Assembly (NCBI GenBank): GCA_034436045.1
Contig: DAOTVZ010000050.1
Coordinates: forward strand, 1-22,556
DNA length: 22,556 nucleotides
Direction of reading: 5' to 3'
Origin: H111-94 sp034436045
GTDB taxonomy: Bacteria; Chloroflexota; Ktedonobacteria; Ktedonobacterales; Ktedonobacteraceae
The position numbers were made by a program, and so were the translations under genes. Below are positions 1 through 6,911 of this stretch, one piece after another. The stretch's first letter is position 1; every line of letters starts with the position of its first letter. Under the pieces are notes generated by a model that was not told where the DNA came from, ran no database searches, and saw only the letters and a program-made list of their open reading frames with translations.

Positions 1-817
1 CTTCGTAGGCAATGAAATCGCTAGATGTCACGAGCGTGCTTGCCGTTTTGCGCGCAAAATCTTCACGCTGCCTGCTGACTTTCAGATATGCCTTCGCTAG
101 CACTTTTCTGGCTTTCTTTCTGTTCTGAGACTTCTTCTGTTTGCGAGAAAGCCGTCTGTGTAGCTTCTTCAAGCGTTTTTCGGCTTTGCGCAGATGACGA
201 GGGTTAGCTACCGTATGGCCTTCTGAGTCCGTTAAGAACTCCTTCAAGCCCATATCAATGCCGACCTGCTTGCCAGTAGGAAGATGGTCAATGTGCCTTT
301 GTGCATCGACGGCAAATTGCACATAGTAGCCATCGGCACGTCGCACAATCCGCACCCGCTTGATGAGTTTGATGGGGTACGCTTCTATCTGTTGCCCTTT
401 ATTGCCAACAAGACGGAGTGTGCCTATCCCACAGCCATCGGTGAAGGTGATATGTTTCCCATCTGATTCGAGCCTCCAGCCCGTCGTTTTGTACTCGACT
501 GACCTATTGTCATGCTGAAAGCGGGGATAACCTTTCTTGCCTGACTTGTGCTGCTTGCAATTGTCGTAGAAGCGAGCGATAGCAGACCACGCACGATCAG
601 CCGCCGCCTGCCTTGCCTGGGAGTTGAGACGAGCGGCAAAGGAAAACTCTTTTGCCAGGACAGCACAATAGCACTGCAAATCATTCTTGCTTGTTCCACG
701 TGTACTCATCCACAAGGCAAGACACTTATTACGGATAAATTGCGTTACCCGTATGGCGTCCTCAATGGCTGCGTATTGTGCCTTGCTACCTGCTAGTTTG
801 TACTCGTAGATCAACAT
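1..817 (-). CDS. tnpB: TnpB, RNA-guided nuclease / IS605 OrfB (3' part missing)
   Basis: Reading the minus strand from ATG at 815-817 gives 272 uninterrupted codons to the window edge, beginning MLIYEYKLAGSK. TnpB is an omega-RNA-guided DNA endonuclease that helps retain IS200/IS605 elements. Visible are the N-terminal helix-turn-helix-like region (OrfB_IS605 type), RuvC-I with the first catalytic Asp at 188 in GIDMGLK, the basic linker 210-255, and RuvC-II, whose catalytic Glu is the last visible residue (E272 in FIAYE). Spacing matches known TnpB proteins of about 400 residues, so the zinc finger and last RuvC Asp (about 100 residues) should lie beyond position 1. The start codon overlaps the tnpA stop by one base (TAATG), suggesting translational coupling. 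No frameshift or stop is seen, so the visible part looks intact. Confidence 0.9.
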   Translation of the reverse strand, partial: MLIYEYKLAGSKAQYAAIEDAIRVTQFIRNKCLALWMSTRGTSKNDLQCYCAVLAKEFSFAARLNSQARQAAADRAWSAIARFYDNCKQHKSGKKGYPRFQHDNRSVEYKTTGWRLESDGKHITFTDGCGIGTLRLVGNKGQQIEAYPIKLIKRVRIVRRADGYYVQFAVDAQRHIDHLPTGKQVGIDMGLKEFLTDSEGHTVANPRHLRKAEKRLKKLHRRLSRKQKKSQNRKKARKVLAKAYLKVSRQREDFARKTASTLVTSSDFIAYE

Positions 818-1206
818 TAACTTTTGCTTTGCCTCTCAATATACTTCTGAATGATTTCACTACTGACGTTTCCCGCTGTCGAATAAAACGTTGAGCGAGT
901 CCACAATGACGGCAAACGCTTCAAAGCGGGAAACTCTTCTCGCAACACGTGGGCAGAGCGGCCTTTTATCAAACGGGCAATATCTGTAGGAAGCGTGTAG
1001 GGATTGCTCCGAATGAACAAATGGACATGATCGGGCTGAATAGCTAATTCGATCACACTCCATTTGTGTTCCTTTGCCACTTCCTGAATGATTTGTTGAA
1101 GTCGGTCATGAATTGGACCAACCAACACTTTTCGTCTTCGCTTCGGACAGAAGATCATGTGGTACATAATCAAATGGACTGTATGGCTTTCATGTGCGTA
1201 TTCCAT
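817..1206 (-). CDS. tnpA: IS200/IS605 TnpA, Y1 HUH single-strand transposase
   Basis: A 129-residue protein starting MEYAHESHTVHLI. It excises and inserts the element as single-stranded DNA using a HUH nuclease fold. The HUH pair is H60 and H62 in QPDHVHLFI, and the catalytic tyrosine is Y122 in QKYIERQ; length and order match the Y1_Tnp (PF01797) family, and the gene looks complete. An in-frame TTG lies upstream (1248), but the ATG at 1206 matches the usual N-terminus and sits 6 bases after a promoter -10, so I chose it. No Shine-Dalgarno sequence is present there, consistent with leaderless translation. It is followed by tnpB with a one-base overlap. Confidence 0.93.
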   Translation of the reverse strand: MEYAHESHTVHLIMYHMIFCPKRRRKVLVGPIHDRLQQIIQEVAKEHKWSVIELAIQPDHVHLFIRSNPYTLPTDIARLIKGRSAHVLREEFPALKRLPSLWTRSTFYSTAGNVSSEIIQKYIERQSKS

Positions 1207-1212
1207 GTTGAT

Positions 1213-1241
1213 ACTATACCATAAAACGACAGAATAAGCAA
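1213..1241 (-). promoter_or_regulatory. Putative leaderless promoter of tnpA
   Basis: On the minus strand, TTGCTT (1236-1241), 17-bp spacer, TATAGT (1213-1218) preceded by TGG, an extended -10. The expected transcription start, 7 bases beyond the hexamer, is position 1206, the A of the tnpA ATG. The -35 is weak (3 of 6). Confidence 0.5.
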
Positions 1242-1280
1242 GAGGCAAACTGACGCCGCCTATCGGCGCGGGCTTTTCAT

Positions 1281-1317
1281 CCCCCGCTTAGAAAGACGGG
1301 GGCTTTCAAGCCCGTCT
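1281..1317. repeat. IS200/IS605 left-end hairpin
   Basis: Imperfect palindrome: AGAC(GG)GGGCTT-TC-AAGCCC-GTCT at 1294-1317. An alternative pairing joins CCCCCG (1281-1286) with CGGGGG (1297-1302). Subterminal hairpins of this kind are what Y1 TnpA recognises on single-stranded ends. It lies about 90 bases upstream of tnpA, in the right place for the left end. Confidence 0.65.
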
Positions 1318-1396
1318 TCTGTAATGACATCCCTTAACGATCTCTTTGCCGGTACCATGTGCATACGCACCATCATTGCTAGAGCGAACGCTGATA

Positions 1397-1594
1397 TTAG
1401 CGAACCTTCGGCAACTTGCTCATGGTGCGCAGACAGCGTGTGCAGATATTAACATTCTTTAGAGAACCATTGATCTCGATGCGGCGACGCTGCACATTTA
1501 ATACAAAGCGACGGCGTGTGCGATGCTGCGAGTGAGGAACGTTGTTCCCATACATTGGCTTGCGCTCACATATATCACAACGACCTGCTGCCAT
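1397..1594 (-). CDS. rpmB: 50S ribosomal protein L28
   Basis: 65 residues, MAAGRCDICERKPMYG onward, the standard bacterial L28 length and N-terminus. L28 is a structural protein of the large ribosomal subunit. It carries two CxxC pairs (C6/C9 and C51/C54), so it is the zinc-binding (C+) form. The start is supported by GGAGG at 1604-1608, nine bases upstream. It is divergent from the Asp23-like gene, the same relation seen in Bacillus (rpmB against yloU-yloV). The IS element lies 76 bases past its stop; I see no strong intrinsic terminator in between, only a weak GTGC/GCAC hairpin at 1359-1370. Confidence 0.97.
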   Translation of the reverse strand: MAAGRCDICERKPMYGNNVPHSQHRTRRRFVLNVQRRRIEINGSLKNVNICTRCLRTMSKLPKVR

Positions 1595-1630
1595 TTCTTG
1601 TTTCCTCCATAACCATTCTATTTATTTATC

Positions 1631-1689
1631 TTGACTATCAGCAGGGCCTGTGGTATGTTCATTGACATACAGAAACCCGGCGGTACAGC
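1631..1689 (+). promoter_or_regulatory. Candidate promoter(s) for the asp23-fakA-fakB operon
   Basis: TTGACT (1631-1636), 17-bp spacer, TATGTT (1654-1659), 5 and 4 of 6 matches to sigma-70 consensus. A second perfect TTGACA at 1662-1667 has only a poor -10 (TACAGC at 1684-1689). The first would give a leader of about 120 bases. This region is shared with the divergent rpmB. Confidence 0.4.
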
Positions 1690-1786
1690 CATACCTTAAC
1701 ATGCCAAAGAAGATGTCCAGCACGTTATGCGAGTATAACATGACTGCGTTCTGTTGGCAAGAGTTGCGCAAGAGAAAGATGAGCCT

Positions 1787-2179
1787 ATGTCGAAAACAGC
1801 TATTCGTTCTCCACAAGGGGCCAGCCCGCGTGGCAAAATAGAAGTGTTGCCTAACGCCATTCATACTATCGCGGTGCAGGCTATCAGTGAGTGCTACGGT
1901 GTGGTCGGGATTGCCTCGCCACGACTGGCACGTGGTCAGGTCGTGCTGCTGCCGCCGGAGCAGAGCAATCATGGTGTGCAGGTGCGTGTGGTGAACGGGC
2001 AGTTGATCGTGGAGGTCTATGTGGCGCTGGAGTATGGGCTACGCATCTCGGAGATCGCGCATAATATTATGAGCAGCGTGAAGTTTTCAATAGAGAAGAT
2101 GCTGGGGGTACCGGTGGCCCAGGTTAATGTCAATGTGCAGGGCCTGATTCATGGCCCTGGGAGTACTCTCAACGGGTAA
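1787..2179 (+). CDS. Asp23/Gls24 family protein (YloU-like)
   Basis: 130 residues from the ATG at 1787. The core has the Asp23/Gls24 (DUF322) pattern: GKIEVLPNAIHTIAVQAISECYGVVG, a central two-strand segment VVNGQLIVEVYVALEYG, and the C-terminal amphipathic stretch ISEIAHNIMSSVKFSIEKMLG followed by VNVNVQGL. Members are small cytosolic or membrane-associated proteins linked to envelope stress in Gram-positive bacteria; the molecular role is unknown. An in-frame TTG at 1754 would add 11 residues, but the ATG fits the family N-terminus and has an AGAGAAAGATGAG purine stretch just upstream. It sits 26 bases before fakA, as yloU precedes yloV in Bacillus. Confidence 0.85.
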   Translation: MSKTAIRSPQGASPRGKIEVLPNAIHTIAVQAISECYGVVGIASPRLARGQVVLLPPEQSNHGVQVRVVNGQLIVEVYVALEYGLRISEIAHNIMSSVKFSIEKMLGVPVAQVNVNVQGLIHGPGSTLNG

Positions 2180-2205
2180 GTTATGATAGATAGCAGAGGG
2201 CTTCT

Positions 2206-3894
2206 ATGCAGGAACAATCAGTGCGTGCCGCGCGCCCGCGCCCGCGCCGTATTAGCGTGTTTGATGGGCAGGATTTAAAGAAGGCGATGAGCGCGGGCGC
2301 AGAATGGCTGGAGGCCCACAAGGAAGCGATCAACGCCCTCAATGTCTTTCCGGTGCCCGATGGTGATACCGGCTCAAACATGTCGGCGACGATGCAGGCC
2401 GCTATACGCGCCATCGTCGATAGCAGTGAAACATCGGCTGGGCTGATTGCGTCCAAACTGGCACATGGCGCGTTACTGGGCGCGCGCGGCAACTCCGGCG
2501 TGATCCTCTCGCAGACCCTGCGTGGCCTGGCGCATGGCCTTGATAAAAAGACCACTTTCACTGCCGCAGAGCTGGCGAACGCACTGCAAGAGGCCGCGAT
2601 ACTGGCCTATCGTGCCGTCCTTAAGCCTGTCGAGGGCACTATTTTGACGGTCGTGCGCGACTCTGCTGAAGCTGCCAGACTGAGCGCGCAGCGTGGGGAT
2701 GACCTGCTGGGTCTGATGCACGAGGTTGTCATGGCGGCGCGTCAATCTGTAGCGCGCACGCCGGGCCTGCTTCCCATTTTGAAGCAAGCTGGCGTTGTTG
2801 ATGCCGGTGGCCAGGGCTTCTGCACGCTGCTGGAAGGCATACTGCGCTATATTCGCGGCGAGGCCGGAGTGAACATAGTGCCAATGTCGGCAAACGGGGC
2901 CAGCGCTGCCGCCGATGAGCCACCGGTCAAGAAGGGGCGTGTGACAGTCGAGGAGGAGTTTGGCTACGAAGTGGTGTTCCTCTTGCGCGGCAACAACCTG
3001 AACGTGGACGAGATACGCCAGCATATCATAGACATGGGCGGCGTCTCGACGGTGGTGGCGGGCGATGAAAAGCTGCTCAAAGTCCATACACACACACTGA
3101 CACCCGGCAAGATTCTCGACTATGGTGTGAGCCTGGGTAGTCTGCTCGATATTAACATCGAGAACCTGCAAGAGCAGAGCCTGGCCTATGCCGCCGAGAG
3201 CGAGGCCGAGCATGCTGCCGAGGCGAAAGCTGAACAGTTATCTAGCGCCGTCGTCGCTGTCGTGTCGGGCAAAGGCTTTGAAAAGGTCTTTGAAGGTCTG
3301 GGCGTCAATGCCATTGTCCCCGGCGGCCAGAGTATGAATCCCAGCATTGAAGAGTTGCTGGCGGCGGTCGAGGCGGCTCCCTCTGAGAACGTCATCATTC
3401 TCCCCAATAACGGCAATGTGATTTTAAGCGCACAGCAGGTTGCGGGCCTGACGCAGAAACAGATTTACGTGGTACCCAGCGAGACACTACCCCAGGGTAT
3501 CGCCGCTATGTCCCGCTTCAACTTTGAGGCCGATTTTGCTACCAATTGTGACACGATGAAGGGGGCGGTGAAGGATATTCAGACTGCCGAGATTACAACT
3601 GCTGTGCGCACGGTGCAAATTGGCGGCGTGCGTGTGCGCGAGGGTGACTATATTGGTTTAATCAATGGCAATCTCGCAGTGGCCGGTCAGGATATGGAAC
3701 AGGTCATTCAGGATACCTTGCAGCGCATGAACATGGAACGATACGAGATCGTAACGTTATATTATGGGGCAGATATAGATGAGACGCAGGCGCAGGCGAC
3801 GGCGCAGCGCATGAAGGAACGCTACCCGCATCTGGAATTGCAGGTTGTGGACGGCGGCCAGCCCTACTATGCTTATATTCTTTCTGCGGAATAA
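2206..3894 (+). CDS. fakA: FakA-type fatty acid kinase (DhaL/DAK2 domain, YloV family)
   Basis: 562 residues, close to the usual 550. FakA phosphorylates fatty acids bound to FakB, making acyl-phosphate for phospholipid synthesis. The N-terminal DhaL kinase domain (about 20-220) has the Mg-ATP motif PDGDTGSN (51-58), then GARGNSGVILSQ and VDAGGQGF. A linker follows, then the central/C-terminal YloV domain (about 240-560), with EFGYEVVFLLRG, the histidine-rich HTHTLTPGKILDYG and the terminal DGGQPYYAYI. The N-terminus has a basic extension RAARPRPRR before the kinase fold. AGAGGG lies 5 bases before the ATG. It ends 12 bases before the DegV gene, its expected partner. The dihydroxyacetone kinase label sometimes used is less likely, because the length and DegV neighbour match FakA. 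Confidence 0.92.
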   Translation: MQEQSVRAARPRPRRISVFDGQDLKKAMSAGAEWLEAHKEAINALNVFPVPDGDTGSNMSATMQAAIRAIVDSSETSAGLIASKLAHGALLGARGNSGVILSQTLRGLAHGLDKKTTFTAAELANALQEAAILAYRAVLKPVEGTILTVVRDSAEAARLSAQRGDDLLGLMHEVVMAARQSVARTPGLLPILKQAGVVDAGGQGFCTLLEGILRYIRGEAGVNIVPMSANGASAAADEPPVKKGRVTVEEEFGYEVVFLLRGNNLNVDEIRQHIIDMGGVSTVVAGDEKLLKVHTHTLTPGKILDYGVSLGSLLDINIENLQEQSLAYAAESEAEHAAEAKAEQLSSAVVAVVSGKGFEKVFEGLGVNAIVPGGQSMNPSIEELLAAVEAAPSENVIILPNNGNVILSAQQVAGLTQKQIYVVPSETLPQGIAAMSRFNFEADFATNCDTMKGAVKDIQTAEITTAVRTVQIGGVRVREGDYIGLINGNLAVAGQDMEQVIQDTLQRMNMERYEIVTLYYGADIDETQAQATAQRMKERYPHLELQVVDGGQPYYAYILSAE

Positions 3895-3906
3895 TGGAGA
3901 AGAAGT

Positions 3907-4752
3907 ATGACAATCCGCATCCTGACAGACAGTACTGCCGATATTCCGGCAGATGAGGCGCAGGCGCATGGCATCACCATCGTGCCATTAACGGTCTTCT
4001 TCGGCGAGGAGGCCTACCGCGATGGCGTTGATCTCGATAACGCCGGATTTTATCGCAAGCTACAGGCCAGCAAAGACCTGCCGCGTACCTCTCAACCCTC
4101 ACCGGCACAGTTTCAAGAGCAATACCAGCGTTTGCTTGCAGAGGGGGCCGAGGGGATTCTCTCCATCCATCTCTCCTCAAAGCTCAGTGGTACCTATCAA
4201 TCGGCCTGCACGGCTCGTGATATGTTGGCGGAGACGGGCAATACGATTCCAATAGAGGTTCTGGATACGCTCAGTATCAGCGTTGGCATGTCGCGCGCTA
4301 TTCTAAGGGCGGCTGATGCGGCGCGCGAGGGGCGAAGCATGCAGGAATTGAAGGCGCTGGTAGCCGATGAACTGGCGCGTACCCGCATTCTGGCCGTACT
4401 GGACACGCTAGAATTTCTCAAGCGTGGGGGCCGCATCGGCAACGCGCAGGCGCTACTCGGCAATATGCTAAGCGTGAAGCCGATTGTATCGCTGCGCGAT
4501 GGAGAGGTTGTGCGCGTTGAGCAGCCGCGCACACGCAGCAAAGCTTACGCGCGCATCGCCCAACTCGTGGGTGAAATGGGGAAGATAGAGCATATTTCAA
4601 TTGCTGAGGCCAGCGAGGACGTTGGTCAACAACTCGCTGAAGCTATCAAGAGCGTGTATAGCGGCGAACTCACATTTTATAAACTGGGGGCTGTCCTGGG
4701 AACCCATACTGGCCCCGGCACTGCTGCTGTGGCGGCGGTGATCGCACTGTAA
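3907..4752 (+). CDS. fakB: DegV family fatty acid-binding protein (FakB)
   Basis: 281 residues covering the full DegV fold. DegV/FakB proteins hold a fatty acid and present its carboxylate to FakA. Signatures: the N-terminal TDSTADIP, RTSQPSPAQF around residue 60, SIHLSSKLSGTYQSA around 85-100 (ligand-contacting Ser/Thr), and DTLEFLKRGGRIGNAQALLGNMLSVKPI around 160-190. The C-terminal portion ends with HTGPGTAAVA, another conserved DegV block. GGAGAAG lies 4 bases upstream of the ATG. The 12-base gap to fakA implies one operon and makes the FakA-FakB pairing convincing. Which fatty acid is bound cannot be told from sequence. Confidence 0.93.
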   Translation: MTIRILTDSTADIPADEAQAHGITIVPLTVFFGEEAYRDGVDLDNAGFYRKLQASKDLPRTSQPSPAQFQEQYQRLLAEGAEGILSIHLSSKLSGTYQSACTARDMLAETGNTIPIEVLDTLSISVGMSRAILRAADAAREGRSMQELKALVADELARTRILAVLDTLEFLKRGGRIGNAQALLGNMLSVKPIVSLRDGEVVRVEQPRTRSKAYARIAQLVGEMGKIEHISIAEASEDVGQQLAEAIKSVYSGELTFYKLGAVLGTHTGPGTAAVAAVIAL

Positions 4753-4770
4753 TGTAATTTATAATCTCGT

Positions 4771-4989
4771 AGGGGCGTGATTGATCACGCCCTGCTCGCC
4801 CGCCGCTCCGCTCACAGGGCGTGATGAATCACGCCCCTACGGTGTGAGGCCATTACCGGTTTCGGGTGAAAAAAATCATCATCGCGTTCTGCCCGTGTAT
4901 CGTGTAGCACTCGTGGAGCAATGGGATAGAAATTATGTTCCTCTGCCTGATCGGTGCGTGCGACGAGCAGGGCGTGATGAATCACGCCC
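4771..4989. repeat. Three palindromic repeats, GGGCGTGAT-type
   Basis: Three near-identical 20-bp palindromes: 4773-4792 (GGGCGTGATTGATCACGCCC), 4817-4836 and 4970-4989 (both GGGCGTGATGAATCACGCCC). The first is preceded by GTAGG and the second followed by CTACGG, so those two form a larger inverted pair. The first lies 20 bases after the fakB stop and could act as a hairpin terminator, though no T-tract follows. The third ends only 6 bases before the Shine-Dalgarno of the next gene. The apparent open frame across 4781-5008 is repeat-derived. They belong to the family described under findings. Confidence 0.85.
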
Positions 4990-5008
4990 CGACGGAAAGG
5001 AGTCTTGA

Positions 5009-5785
5009 ATGGCGCAATTCTATAATGTTCCCCCGATTTACCAGGATATGAGCAATCAGGGGCAGGGCTATTTCGCTTTCCGTTTTGGTTGCCCTCATTG
5101 CGGCTGGGCGATTGAAAGCACGCCTATTCGTTCCAGTGTCAGTACGGCGACCAATATCATGGACCTCGGTGTAGGCTTGCTCGGTGGCTTCTGGGGGCGC
5201 GCCGCCGAGATGGGCGAGCAGATGTTCGGCTCCCAATGGCATAATGAGCAGGCCCGCGCGCTACAGACCTCCTGGGCGCAGGTGCAGAGCCATTTCCATT
5301 TTTGTCCGCAGTGCCATAATACCGTTTGTGATCGCTGTTTCAACGTGCAGGTCAACCTCTGTACTAATTGCGCCCCCGATTTGCGCGCCGATGCGGCCCA
5401 TGTACAGCACCAGCTCAATATAGATGCGCAGCGTCAGCAGATCGAACAGGCTTATCAGGCTCCCAGATTTGATGTTGGTGCAGTGCCCTCTGCCGTCACG
5501 CCAGATATGCTTGTTGCCCCCGCTCAACCGCAGCAGCAACGTCTGCCGCAAGCGGGGTCATCGTCGGTGCCGACACCTGCCGCGATTGCGGGTTTTAGCA
5601 CAGCGGGCTATCCTGATGCGGTGATGTGTCCAACCTGCCGACGCATGGGGCCGCCCGGAAAGTTTTGTCAGGATTGTGGCACCAGACTGCCGATGCCCGA
5701 CCTGTTTTGCCCCAAATGCTCTGCCTCCGTTGCGGCAAGCGCTCGTTTTTGCACTGAATGTGGCACCCGGCTACATGGCTCATGA
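5009..5785 (+). CDS. Zinc-ribbon protein of unknown function
   Basis: 258 residues, likely cytosolic; no signal peptide or convincing membrane helix. The N-terminal part (1-135) has CPHC at 28-31, a glycine-rich segment with MDLGVGLLGGFWGRA, and a cluster HFCPQCHNTVCDRCF...CTNC that should bind zinc. A Gln/Pro/Ala-rich linker (about 140-205) joins a C-terminal double zinc ribbon: CPTC...FCQDCGTRL and FCPKC...FCTECGTRL, the DZANK/zinc-ribbon style common in Chloroflexota. AAAGGAG at 4996-5002, 6 bases upstream, fixes the start. It stands alone, with palindromes in front and a hairpin behind. Such ribbons usually mediate protein or nucleic-acid contacts; I cannot assign a function. Confidence 0.8.
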   Translation: MAQFYNVPPIYQDMSNQGQGYFAFRFGCPHCGWAIESTPIRSSVSTATNIMDLGVGLLGGFWGRAAEMGEQMFGSQWHNEQARALQTSWAQVQSHFHFCPQCHNTVCDRCFNVQVNLCTNCAPDLRADAAHVQHQLNIDAQRQQIEQAYQAPRFDVGAVPSAVTPDMLVAPAQPQQQRLPQAGSSSVPTPAAIAGFSTAGYPDAVMCPTCRRMGPPGKFCQDCGTRLPMPDLFCPKCSASVAASARFCTECGTRLHGS

Positions 5786-5825
5786 ACCCGACACCTGTTG
5801 ACCTGCTATCCGCCGACCTGACACT

Positions 5826-5863
5826 CACCAGGGATGCCATCGCTTGTAATGATGCCCCTGGTG
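5826..5863 (+). terminator. Hairpin after the zinc-ribbon gene
   Basis: CACCAGGG (5826-5833) pairs with CCCTGGTG (5856-5863); CATC/GATG extend it inside. No T-run follows, so it may be a Rho-assisted end or an RNA-stabilising hairpin. It starts about 40 bases after the stop codon. Confidence 0.4.
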
Positions 5864-5899
5864 GGCATCAGACTTGTGGCTTACCTGTACAATATCCCA

Positions 5900-5928
5900 T
5901 TGACTATCTTGCAAGGGTCACGTACAAT
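5900..5928 (+). promoter_or_regulatory. Sigma-70-like promoter of the 6147-6799 gene pair
   Basis: TTGACT (5900-5905), exactly 17 bp, TACAAT (5923-5928); each hexamer matches consensus at 5 of 6. Predicted start near 5935, giving a leader of about 210 bases before the first gene. Confidence 0.6.
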
Positions 5929-5934
5929 AATAAG

Positions 5935-6146
5935 TAAATAGCAGCATCATAGCTGCTGCTGAGAGATGCTGTTATCGTACTTGAACACCTGGCTAACAGA
6001 GATCCGAGAAACCATTCTTAGGCACAATTCGTGTTGTGAACAAGGGGGCCAGGATCAACCTCCGTGGATGTCCACATTTCTAGTACCTGTAGTTCGTTTG
6101 ATCCTCATAGTAATGTGTCAAGACACAAAGGAAGGCAGGAACGACA
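5935..6146 (+). other. Long 5' leader with two small palindromes
   Basis: No convincing gene here. The transcript would begin with a hairpin AGCAGC (5940-5945) / GCTGCT (5952-5957), and close to the first start codon is TGTGTC-AA-GACACA (6114-6127), a 6+2+6 palindrome overlapping the area before the GGAAGG purine stretch (6130-6135). Either could be a regulatory site; neither resembles a riboswitch class I know. Confidence 0.3.
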
Positions 6147-6392
6147 GTGGGAATGTTACGGGTAATGTCACGACGCGGCGATGACCGTGTTACCTGGGAC
6201 CAACAGAAAGTTCTGGAAGGTGACACCGAGGCAATCGCTGCTGTTCGCGAAGCAGAACGGATCTTTGCCCAGGAGCGAGCAAAGGGTGCGACCGCGTTTC
6301 GCGTAGTGCAAGGGAAACCAATCGAGCGCATCGAGAAGTTCGACGCGACCGCCGAACAGATAGTCATGGTCCCACGAGTCGTTGGCGGATGA
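6147..6392 (+). CDS. Small hypothetical protein (81 aa)
   Basis: I do not recognise a named family. The protein is soluble, starts MGMLRVMSRRGDDRVTWDQQ, has a charged helix EAIAAVREAERIFAQERAKG (about 28-47), a strand TAFRVVQG, and ends AEQIVMVPRVVGG. The layout (short basic start, helix, strand, then a hydrophobic tail ending GG) resembles small uncharacterised proteins with a conserved VPxxxGG tail, but this is from memory and unproven. Start choices are GTG at 6147, ATG at 6153 or ATG at 6165; GGAAGG at 6130-6135 best suits the first. The stop overlaps the next start in ATGA, so the two genes are coupled. Confidence 0.65.
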   Translation: MGMLRVMSRRGDDRVTWDQQKVLEGDTEAIAAVREAERIFAQERAKGATAFRVVQGKPIERIEKFDATAEQIVMVPRVVGG

Positions 6393-6799
6393 ATCTCTTT
6401 ACTCAGGTGCTAACCGCCCTGGGTTGGATTGTCATTGCGCTGGCCGTTTCGCCGATGGTCTGGTTAATTATTCAACCCTACCTGAAAGGCTGGTCGCCTG
6501 CGGAACGGCGCGCGATGCATCTCTTGCGTGATATGCTCACGCCGGAGCAGTTCCGCCAATTGACCTGGCGCGGCTATCTGGAGATTCCCAGCCACGTGGA
6601 ACCCCGCCGGGTGTATCGCGTGCCACGCACACGAGGCTATGTCCAGGTCATCGAAAACGGGCACGCGATAATGCGTCTGTGTGTGCAACCGGTAGAGTGT
6701 TTGCCCGATGCCGATCTCGTTGTGCTACATAAGTTGATGATTGAGGCCAATGAGGAGGCGTATCTTCAGAAAGCAAACAAGTATCTCTGTATCGATTAA
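6389..6799 (+). CDS. Hypothetical membrane-anchored protein (136 aa)
   Basis: No family recognised. One N-terminal membrane helix (about 7-30, LTALGWIVIALAVSPMVWLI) is followed by a soluble domain of about 100 residues: an Arg-rich helix with LLRDMLTPEQFRQL, then WRGYLEIPSHVEPRRVYRVPRTRGYVQV, which suggests a small beta-rich fold, and a C-terminal helical segment LHKLMIEANEEAYL. With a short N-terminus and basic residues after the helix, the domain is most likely cytoplasmic. It overlaps the previous gene by 4 bases (ATGA), so the two proteins are made together and may interact. Function unknown. Confidence 0.7.
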   Translation: MNLFTQVLTALGWIVIALAVSPMVWLIIQPYLKGWSPAERRAMHLLRDMLTPEQFRQLTWRGYLEIPSHVEPRRVYRVPRTRGYVQVIENGHAIMRLCVQPVECLPDADLVVLHKLMIEANEEAYLQKANKYLCID

Positions 6800-6911
6800 G
6801 CGGGCGACCAGAAGGCGATGATAGCGCAATCGCAGATGACTCTGGTCGCTTGCCACACACCTGTAGCTGCTTCCTCTTACCCAGAGGCGGCTCTCAATAT
6901 CCGAAAAACCT

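Larger units (their letters stand above)
1..1320 (-). mobile_element. IS200/IS605-family insertion sequence (partial, right end outside window)
   Basis: Two genes in the same orientation, a Y1 HUH transposase followed by TnpB, define an IS200/IS605 (IS605/IS608-like) element. Its left end is at the high-coordinate side: a hairpin at 1294-1317 (AGAC, bulge GG, GGGCTT, loop TC, AAGCCC, GTCT) sits just inside the proposed boundary at 1320/1321. Read on the minus strand, the flanking bases are TTAC (1321-1324), the target tetranucleotide used by IS608-type elements, so the boundary is plausible but inferred. There are no terminal inverted repeats or target duplications, as expected for the family. 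The tnpB 3' part, the omega RNA region and the right-end hairpin lie outside the window. Confidence 0.85.

Noticed and set aside
1622..1972. 116-codon frame antisense to the Asp23-like gene
   Set aside because: Covers the divergent promoter region and half of a recognised gene; no homology seen.
2473..3213. 246-codon frame antisense to fakA
   Set aside because: Shadow of a GC-rich coding gene on the other strand, with no recognisable protein features.
4781..5008. 75-codon open frame between fakB and the zinc-ribbon gene
   Set aside because: Built from palindromic repeats, no ribosome site.
5966..6184. 72-codon frame in the leader of the small gene pair
   Set aside because: No ribosome site, no familiar features, overlaps the supported gene in a different frame.
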